Of a stretch of 13,088 bases of DNA, positions 1 through 4,968 are shown one piece after another. Each line of letters starts with the position of its first letter. Positions within the stretch are counted from its first letter, which is position 1. The DNA is taken from NCBI GenBank assembly GCA_023259925.1, contig JALRDS010000073.1:1-13088 (forward strand). Direction: 5' to 3'. The DNA is from Candidatus Saccharimonadia bacterium. Its GTDB lineage: Bacteria; Patescibacteriota; Saccharimonadia; Saccharimonadales; Saccharimonadaceae. Below the pieces are notes generated by a model. That model ran no database searches and was not told the origin of the DNA. It saw only the letters and a list, made by a program, of their open reading frames with translations. The translations under genes were made by a program, and so were the position numbers.

Positions 1-474
1 TTCTCAAAGCCAATTCGTTTAATTAAATTCCGCACTATGTCTGCTAAGTACGGCTCAAAAGATGCCGCTGAGGAATTCCGCGACATGGGCCGTGAAGACT
101 TAGCCAAGGAGTATGAACTCCATCGAAAAGTTTCAGGCGACCCACGCATTACAAAGTTCGGAAACTTCCTTCGCACCACATCATTAGATGAGCTCCCGCA
201 AGTACTCAACGTATTAAAAGGCGACCTTAGCTTAGTTGGGCCACGGCCAATTCTGCCACAAGAAGTGAAGTTCTCTAAAGGTAAAGCTGCACTGTTACAC
301 AGTGTAAAATCGGGTGTCACTGGCATTTGGCAGGTATCGGGGCGCAGCGAACTTAGCTTCGATGAACGTATAGAGCTCGAGACGTTTTACGCACAAAACT
401 GGAGCTTTTGGTTAGATATTAAAATCTTATTCAAAACCATTATGGTGGTAATTCGAAGGCAAGGCGCAAAATAG
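1..474 (+). CDS. Undecaprenyl-phosphate sugar-1-phosphate transferase (bacterial sugar transferase, WcaJ/WbaP type), 5' truncated by window edge
   Basis: Membrane-associated enzyme expected to move a sugar-1-phosphate from a nucleotide sugar to undecaprenyl phosphate, the first step of a lipid-linked surface polysaccharide. The frame is open from base 1 and reads FSKPIRLIKFRTM before the first Met at 37, so the real start lies upstream; KFRTM is a family landmark and must be inside the protein. Further family landmarks follow: DPRITKFGNFLRTTSLDELPQ (counted in pieces: DPRIT, FLR-T-SLDELPQ), NVLKGDLSLVGPRP and the C-terminal GVTGIWQVSGRSEL and LDIKILFKT blocks. About 157 residues, the catalytic C-terminal part, are visible; any N-terminal membrane segments are outside the window. 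The stop codon TAG at 472-474 shares its last G with a GTG start of the next gene, so the two are probably co-translated. The sugar specificity cannot be read from this fragment. Confidence 0.93.
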   Translation, partial: FSKPIRLIKFRTMSAKYGSKDAAEEFRDMGREDLAKEYELHRKVSGDPRITKFGNFLRTTSLDELPQVLNVLKGDLSLVGPRPILPQEVKFSKGKAALLHSVKSGVTGIWQVSGRSELSFDERIELETFYAQNWSFWLDIKILFKTIMVVIRRQGAK

Positions 475-1604
475 TGGCTGGTAGTAAAATGCCAAAGGTG
501 GCGATCGTAGCCGACTGGCTTACCAATATGGGTGGAGCCGAAAATGTGGTGCTAGCTCTGGCCGAAGCCTTTCCTGGTGCACCGATTTACACGTCTGTTT
601 ACACGCCCAGTGCAATGCCCGAATTTAATAAATATGATGTGCGCACGACCTATTTACAGAACCTACCAAAGCCTTTTCGAAAGCTACACAAGTTCTTCCC
701 TATGCTGCGCGTGGCGGCTTTTCGACAACTTGATTTAAGCGAGTTCGACATCATAATTAGTAGCTCAAGTGCCGAAGCGAAGCAAGTTCGCAAAACTCGG
801 GCTGGCCAAGTACATATATGCTACTGTCATACTCCAATTCGCTACTACTGGAGCCATTACGATGACTATAAAAAAGATCCCGGTTTTGGCAAATTAAACT
901 GGCTTGTGCGGGCTGCCATGCCGTTAATGGTACCCGGGCTCAAACGAGCCGATTACGAAGCGGCGCAACATGTAGATGTATTCGTGGCTAATTCTACAGA
1001 AGTACAAAAACGCATTACTAAATACTACGGCCAACCAAGCACCGTTATTCACCCGCCCGTTAATGTAGACCGGTTTGAACCCAAAAAAGACCGTGCGGAC
1101 TACTACGTCACACTCGGCCGCCAAGTTCCATATAAACATCACGACATCGCCGTACAAGCAGCAACGAAACTAGGCATCAAATTAAAAGTATTCGGTAACG
1201 GCAGTGAGCACGAGCGCCTAAAAGCCATAGCGGGGCCTACCGTAAAATTCTATACCGATCGATATGGTGATGCGTCTGATGTGGCCGTACAGCACGCGCT
1301 GAACGAGGCAAAAGGCTTTATATACCCGGCCGAGGAAGATTTTGGCATTGTGCAGGCCGAAGCCTTAGCTGCCGGCGCACCAGTAATTGGCTATGCTCGT
1401 GGTGGCACCGCCGACATAGTACAGCACGGTGAAAGCGGCATACTATTTGATGAACAAACCGTTAGCGCAGTAGCTCGTGCTATTACTCAGGCCGAGCAGA
1501 CCAGCTTTCACCCCGCCACACTTCGCCGAAAAGCCCGCCGCTTCGATAAAGGGCTTTTCATTGGCAAAATCCGAACAGTGGTTCGCAACCGAGCTTCGCT
1601 CTAG
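474..1604 (+). CDS. Family 4 glycosyltransferase (WbaZ-like, GT-B fold)
   Basis: Cytoplasmic glycosyltransferase expected to add a sugar from a nucleotide donor to the lipid-linked acceptor made by the upstream enzyme. The N-terminal Rossmann half has VAIVADWLTNMGGAE (residues 9-23) and the motif CYCHTPIRYYW (116-126), which I associate with WbaZ-like mannosyl/rhamnosyl transferases. The C-terminal half has GNGSE (241-245) and the GT4 donor-site signature EEDFGIVQAEALAAGAPVIG (287-306), with the paired glutamates E288 and E296. At 376 residues it is full length for GT4. Start choice: GTG at 474 overlaps the previous stop by one base and has AAGG at 461-464 nine bases before it; ATG at 489 would begin MPKVAIVADW, also a natural start, but has a weaker upstream site. 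The stop TAG at 1602-1604 lies in a CTAG that is also the stop of the convergent gene. The donor sugar is unknown. Confidence 0.92.
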   Translation: MAGSKMPKVAIVADWLTNMGGAENVVLALAEAFPGAPIYTSVYTPSAMPEFNKYDVRTTYLQNLPKPFRKLHKFFPMLRVAAFRQLDLSEFDIIISSSSAEAKQVRKTRAGQVHICYCHTPIRYYWSHYDDYKKDPGFGKLNWLVRAAMPLMVPGLKRADYEAAQHVDVFVANSTEVQKRITKYYGQPSTVIHPPVNVDRFEPKKDRADYYVTLGRQVPYKHHDIAVQAATKLGIKLKVFGNGSEHERLKAIAGPTVKFYTDRYGDASDVAVQHALNEAKGFIYPAEEDFGIVQAEALAAGAPVIGYARGGTADIVQHGESGILFDEQTVSAVARAITQAEQTSFHPATLRRKARRFDKGLFIGKIRTVVRNRASL

Positions 1605-1825
1605 CTGTCTGGGCCGTGATCGTGCGTTGGCTTTTGCTGAGTAACCGTAAATCGCTTCACTGATTCATCGCCCTCGCCGTGGGCAATTTCAGATAGCTGC
1701 GCAATACGAACTGCAGCTTCACCAGCATGACGCCTTTGGCGTTGGCCCTGATGTTCTACGAAATCACGGGTTGCCGGGTGACCCTCTGGATCACTCGATG
1801 GGTATGCGTATTCTGATGCAGGCAT
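1601..1825 (-). CDS. Small hypothetical protein, 74 aa
   Basis: Not a family I recognise. A 74-residue, polar and histidine-rich protein with no signal peptide, membrane segment or cysteine; it has a basic patch (QRQRRHAGEAAVR, about residues 28-40) and a C-terminal HDHGPDS. It fills the gap between the GT4 gene and glmS. The best support for its being a real gene is the near-consensus promoter 39 bases upstream (-35 TTGACA at 1892-1887, -10 TAATAT at 1869-1864 on the minus strand), which has no other gene to serve. Only a weak purine-rich stretch (AGAAAGA) precedes the ATG. It ends in a CTAG shared with the stop of the facing GT4 gene. Cytoplasmic location is inferred from composition. The frame could still be a chance opening, in which case the promoter would make a non-coding or antisense transcript. 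Confidence 0.6.
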   Translation of the reverse strand: MPASEYAYPSSDPEGHPATRDFVEHQGQRQRRHAGEAAVRIAQLSEIAHGEGDESVKRFTVTQQKPTHDHGPDS

Positions 1826-1858
1826 AATTTTATTCTTTCTGTTTTTGATTGTATTACA

Positions 1859-1892
1859 ATACTATATTAGCATAGTATGCAATATTTGTCAA
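1859..1892 (-). promoter_or_regulatory. Promoter of the 74-aa gene with overlapping dyad
   Basis: On the minus strand TTGACA (1892-1887), a 17-base spacer and TAATAT (1869-1864; four of six consensus bases) form a good sigma-70-type promoter. The -35 starts two bases after the glmS stop codon. A perfect inverted repeat with arms ATACTAT and ATAGTAT around a 6-base centre (1859-1878) covers the -10, and a second short dyad (GTATT/AATAC with a 2-base centre, 1851-1862) overlaps its downstream arm. Both are plausible operators, but AT-rich sequence produces such dyads by chance more easily. Confidence 0.6.
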
Positions 1893-1893
1893 T

Positions 1894-3714
1894 CTATTCA
1901 ACCGTTACGCTTTTTGCTAAGTTTCGCGGCTGATCAACATCATTGCCCTTAATCACGGCAATATGGTACGCAAGTAGTTGCTGTATGACGTTCATGACTA
2001 GTGGCGCCAGGAGATCGAGCGTAGTATCAATCCGTACCACTGTTTCTGCGTCAACTTCTTTTTGTGTATCTGTAATGGCCAGCACATGTCCGCCGCGCGC
2101 GTTCACCTCAGCCAAACCACTCAGGCTTTTGTCAAACAGCCAGTTATCTTGAATTAACATTACCTCAAAAAACCGATCGTCAATTAATGCAATCGGCCCA
2201 TGTTTCAATTCACCAGTTGCGTAACCTTCAGCCTGAATATAGCTAATTTCTTTGAGCTTCAATGCACCCTCAAGTGCTACCGGAAACAGGGTATCCCTAC
2301 CCAAGAATAACGCGTGCTCATATGTTGCGTATGTCTCTGCAACCTCTTTTAGTTCATCGTTTTTCGTAGCCAGAATCCGCTCAATCTCATCAGGTAAAAC
2401 TGCAAGCTCTTCTATGTAAGCGTCTAGTTCTTTTAGGCCAATTCCTTTTGCTTGTGCTAGCTGTAAGCCGAATATTGTCATAGCAGCTACCTGAGACGTA
2501 AATGCCTTCGTACTGGCAACTGATATTTCTGGACCAGCGTGCACATACACGCCGCCATCAACTTCACGGGCAATAGTTGACCCTACTGCGTTCACCACAC
2601 CCAGTGTTTTTACACCGCGCCGCTTTATTTCACGTAAACATGCTAGCGTGTCTGCCGTTTCACCCGACTGAGACACAACTAATGCTACAGAATTCTTCGG
2701 TAAGTGGAACGAACGGTACCTAAACTCAGAGGCAACTTGCACCTCAATGGTCAAGTCCTCAACCAACCGCTCTAAATTGTATGCAGCCAAAAGTCCAGCG
2801 TAGTAGGCAGTGCCACAGCCAATGATTACTACGTGCTCAACCGTACGTAGCTCATCTGTAGTCATGTTCAAGCCGCCCAGCTGCGCCCTGTGTTGCTCGG
2901 GTATCACGCGCCCGTTCAGAGTGGATCGTAGCGTACTTGGCTGTTCCATAATCTCTTTTAATAAAAAGTGATCATACCCCTGTTTCTGTATCGCCTGCAT
3001 GTCTACTTCAATCTTTTCAACCTTAGCAGATATGGGTTGCGAGGCCATGTCACGAAGCTCAACATTGTTTGCGGTACAAACGGCAAGCTCACCGTCGTTT
3101 AAGTATATTGCTTCAGTAGTGTGACCAATCAACGCAGATGCGTCACTCGCCACCAGCACTTCGTCACTACCCACTCCGATAATAAGCGGGCTACCCTGTC
3201 GAGCAACCACTATTTTTCCCGTTTCGCGAGTAGACACAACGGCGACTCCATACGTGCCCACAGTTAACTGTAGCGCCTGAGTGACCGCATCTTCTAACTT
3301 CGTATCGCTGTCGTAGAGTGAATTTATCAGTGCTGCCAATACTTCGGTGTCAGTCTCGCTTTTAAACTCGTGGCCCGACACTTCTTCTTTTAGTTCTTTA
3401 TAGTTCTCAATAATACCGTTATGCACAATATATACATCGCCTGCCTGGTGCGGGTGAGCATTTAGTTCAGAGGGTGCACCGTGAGTTGCCCAGCGGGTAT
3501 GGCCTATGCCTAAGCCGTCAACCTTACTGTTTTTGCTCGTTAGCGAACTTAGCTCGGCAACTTTTCCTTTAGCACGCAGCAAGGTAGCATCACCATTTTC
3601 CGATAGCGTTACAATACCAGCAGAATCATATCCCCTATATTCAAGCCGCCGTAGGCCGCCCGTCAAGATTGATTGCGCCTGCCTACTTCCGATGTATCCA
3701 ACTATTCCACACAT
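1894..3714 (-). CDS. glmS: Glutamine--fructose-6-phosphate aminotransferase (isomerizing), GlmS
   Basis: Makes glucosamine-6-phosphate from fructose-6-phosphate and glutamine in the cytoplasm, the entry step to UDP-GlcNAc for peptidoglycan and surface glycans. The N-terminal glutaminase domain (about 1-220) starts MCGIVGYIG, with Cys2 becoming the N-terminal nucleophile after Met removal, followed by EYRGYDSAG (25-33), HTRWATHG (72-79) and HNGIIENY (98-105). Two SIS sugar-isomerase domains follow: the first with IIGCGTAYYAG (297-307), SQSGETADTL (348-357) and SVASTKAFTSQ (398-408), the second with ALEGALKLKEISY (480-492) and GELKHGPIALID (501-512). The protein ends LAKSVTVE, the usual GlmS C-terminus. 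At 606 residues it is close to the 609 of E. coli. No insertion or damage is seen. It starts 5 bases after the nucleotidyltransferase stop, with only a weak upstream AGGA, so translational coupling is likely. No glmS-ribozyme-like leader could fit in front of it. Confidence 0.98.
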   Translation of the reverse strand: MCGIVGYIGSRQAQSILTGGLRRLEYRGYDSAGIVTLSENGDATLLRAKGKVAELSSLTSKNSKVDGLGIGHTRWATHGAPSELNAHPHQAGDVYIVHNGIIENYKELKEEVSGHEFKSETDTEVLAALINSLYDSDTKLEDAVTQALQLTVGTYGVAVVSTRETGKIVVARQGSPLIIGVGSDEVLVASDASALIGHTTEAIYLNDGELAVCTANNVELRDMASQPISAKVEKIEVDMQAIQKQGYDHFLLKEIMEQPSTLRSTLNGRVIPEQHRAQLGGLNMTTDELRTVEHVVIIGCGTAYYAGLLAAYNLERLVEDLTIEVQVASEFRYRSFHLPKNSVALVVSQSGETADTLACLREIKRRGVKTLGVVNAVGSTIAREVDGGVYVHAGPEISVASTKAFTSQVAAMTIFGLQLAQAKGIGLKELDAYIEELAVLPDEIERILATKNDELKEVAETYATYEHALFLGRDTLFPVALEGALKLKEISYIQAEGYATGELKHGPIALIDDRFFEVMLIQDNWLFDKSLSGLAEVNARGGHVLAITDTQKEVDAETVVRIDTTLDLLAPLVMNVIQQLLAYHIAVIKGNDVDQPRNLAKSVTVE

Positions 3715-3719
3715 ACTGG

Positions 3720-4181
3720 CTACTCGTGTCCTAACGCCTGGTTAATACGAGTTGAAGAATCGGGCTTTACTAACCCTCTCACATCCGTGCCTACACCAAA
3801 CACCATCTTTATGCCGCGCTCTACACACAAATCACCTTCCGGCCCAGGCAAGCGATCAGCATCTGATCTATCGCCGCCGTTCGCAAAAATCAATTCATCA
3901 TCGGGGTACTTATCGGCAATTAGTCGTAGCGTCTCGGTACTTGGGTAGTTCGGATGTTCTGGGTCAACGCCAATAATCACTTCGTCGACAGGCCGAAGTG
4001 CCGCCATTAACCGAGCGCGATCGGTTTCATTAACGATAATTTTGCCTTTTTTTGTCATTTGGTGAATGTCGTTATTCACTATTACAATAAGGTAATCGCC
4101 CAATTCTTTTGCTGCCTCAATCATATCTAGGTGACCGCCATGCAGTGGATTGAAAAATCCGCTTACAATAACTCTTTTCAT
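3720..4181 (-). CDS. Cytidylyltransferase-like nucleotidyltransferase (HxGH family)
   Basis: A 153-residue member of the nucleotidylyltransferase superfamily that transfers a CMP or AMP moiety to a phosphorylated small molecule. The nucleotide-binding signature is GFFNPLHGGHLDMI (8-21) with HGGH at 14-17; VNNDIHQMTKKGK (35-47) and DRARLMAALRPVDEVI (54-69) match the middle of the fold. ANGGDRSDAD (100-109) takes the place of the usual C-terminal ISSTxIR-like signature region. The closest general resemblance is to RfaE2 / TagD / ethanolamine-phosphate cytidylyltransferase-like enzymes; I cannot fix the substrate. Start choice: ATG at 4181 has GAAAGG at 4197-4192, ten bases upstream. An in-frame TTG at 4199 would extend it by six residues but would put this site inside the gene. 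It precedes glmS by 5 bases, suggesting a role in sugar or lipid-head activation for the envelope. Confidence 0.88.
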   Translation of the reverse strand: MKRVIVSGFFNPLHGGHLDMIEAAKELGDYLIVIVNNDIHQMTKKGKIIVNETDRARLMAALRPVDEVIIGVDPEHPNYPSTETLRLIADKYPDDELIFANGGDRSDADRLPGPEGDLCVERGIKMVFGVGTDVRGLVKPDSSTRINQALGHE

Positions 4182-4191
4182 CTTGCTATTA

Positions 4192-4219
4192 CCTTTCAAT
4201 TAACGTGCTTTTAATTATA
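4192..4219 (-). promoter_or_regulatory. -10 element and ribosome site for the nucleotidyltransferase-glmS pair
   Basis: On the minus strand TATAAT (4219-4214) is a perfect -10 box, 32 bases before the ATG at 4181. No good -35 lies at 16-18 bases; TTGGTG at 4246-4241 (spacing 21) is a poor candidate, so an activator may be needed. The ribosome site GAAAGG at 4197-4192 supports the ATG start. Confidence 0.5.
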
Positions 4220-4236
4220 CACAGGTTATTTGATGA

Positions 4237-4254
4237 AAAACACCAATGTGTTTT
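4237..4254. repeat. Inverted repeat, 7-bp arms
   Basis: AAAACAC and GTGTTTT flank the 4-base centre CAAT. It sits where the -35 of the leftward promoter would be, so it may be a protein binding site rather than a terminator; its stem is AT-rich and no gene ends here. Confidence 0.45.
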
Positions 4255-4379
4255 GGTTAAAATATCCCTACCTAGCAGCAAAATCTTGATGGTTTATAGA
4301 GATATCTAACAATAAATTTTAGTATGATGTTGCACTATGCAATTGTTGCGTTTTAATAATCAGTAATAACTAAAGCGGA

Positions 4380-4408
4380 TTGACAATTATAGAAAAAATT
4401 TCTATAAT
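4380..4408 (+). promoter_or_regulatory. Exact-consensus sigma-70-type promoter for the secreted two-gene unit
   Basis: TTGACA (4380-4385), a 17-base spacer and TATAAT (4403-4408): all 12 consensus bases at the optimal spacing. Transcription would start near 4415, leaving a leader of about 29 bases before the ATG at 4444. The leader has no Shine-Dalgarno-like purine run. Confidence 0.9.
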
Positions 4409-4409
4409 T
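4385..4409. repeat. Perfect 25-bp palindrome overlapping the promoter (candidate operator)
   Basis: AATTATAGAAA (4385-4395) is followed by a 3-base AAA centre and its exact reverse complement (4399-4409). The dyad begins at the last base of the -35, fills the whole spacer and covers the whole -10. A dimeric repressor bound here would block polymerase. It is not a terminator: no GC stem, no T-tract and it lies before the gene. Confidence 0.75.
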
Positions 4410-4443
4410 AAACGTAAGTATTGTTAAAACAAATATAGTAAAT

Positions 4444-4965
4444 ATGCGCTCAATTCAAAAGAAATCACGAATAAACAAAACAATCCTAGTCTCCATGCTG
4501 GCACTCTTGATTTTAATTACGGTAGCATATGCTTTTTTTGCATTAAATCGTTCAGCCCAAAATAACATGAACAACAATGACATCGAGCCGGCACCTGCAG
4601 TCTTAAGTGATGAAGATGCCAAAAGTAAGGAAAAATTCATCAATGAAGATTCTAATCCAAAGCCAAATCAGAATATACCATCATCCGACAATCAGATAAG
4701 CGCCATAGTTGAAAATGGTGAATTAACAGTTACTTCAAAATTGTATTCGATTACAGACGGAGAATGTACACTGGAAGTAAAAAATGGCACAAAAGAAATT
4801 ACACGCACTGCTCAAGTTATTTATCAGCCAAGTTACTCAACATGTGCAGGATTCAGTATAAAGACATCTGAATTTAGCATGGGCAGCTGGGACGTTACAC
4901 TAACCATTGAATCGGTTAAAGGAACTGAAGATGTCTTACGAACCACAGTAGACATCAACTCATAG
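4444..4965 (+). CDS. Membrane-anchored extracytoplasmic protein with beta-sandwich-like domain, function unknown
   Basis: I do not recognise a named family. The 173-residue protein has a short basic N-terminus (MRSIQKKSRINK), one hydrophobic segment at about 13-34 with no clear signal-peptidase site, a polar linker rich in Asn, Asp, Glu and Pro (35-85), and a C-terminal domain (86-173) of alternating beta-strand pattern. This fits a single-pass protein with its C-terminus outside the cell. Cys108 (DGECTLEV) and Cys134 (YSTCAGF) are the only cysteines and could form a disulfide in an Ig-like fold. It is first in a two-gene unit: its TAG stop at 4963-4965 is 3 bases before the start of the secreted lysozyme-like protein, suggesting the two act together at the cell surface. 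The ATG at 4444 lacks a ribosome site, so initiation may rely on the short AT-rich leader. Confidence 0.85.
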   Translation: MRSIQKKSRINKTILVSMLALLILITVAYAFFALNRSAQNNMNNNDIEPAPAVLSDEDAKSKEKFINEDSNPKPNQNIPSSDNQISAIVENGELTVTSKLYSITDGECTLEVKNGTKEITRTAQVIYQPSYSTCAGFSIKTSEFSMGSWDVTLTIESVKGTEDVLRTTVDINS

Positions 4966-4968
4966 ATA

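Larger units (their letters stand above)
4182..4443. other. Divergent intergenic control region (262 bp)
   Basis: AT-rich stretch between the leftward nucleotidyltransferase-glmS pair and the rightward secreted-protein pair. It contains the leftward -10, a stem-loop at 4237-4254, small dyads around 4330-4342 (TTGCA/TGCAA with a 3-base centre) and the rightward consensus promoter inside a palindrome. No convincing ORF, tRNA or recognisable riboswitch is seen here. Confidence 0.7.

Noticed and set aside
924..1157. Open frame on the minus strand inside the GT4 gene
   Set aside because: It is antisense to conserved GT4 coding sequence and has no promoter or ribosome site that I can see.
3715..3730. 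glmS ribozyme or other leader RNA before glmS
   Set aside because: Only five bases separate glmS from the upstream gene, leaving no room for a leader.
3506..3976. Open frames on the plus strand opposite glmS and the nucleotidyltransferase
   Set aside because: They lie fully antisense to two well-supported genes and their translations show no domain or sensible composition.
4385..4409. Long palindrome as an intrinsic terminator
   Set aside because: The stem is almost all A/T, there is no following T-tract, and it lies exactly on a consensus promoter before a gene.
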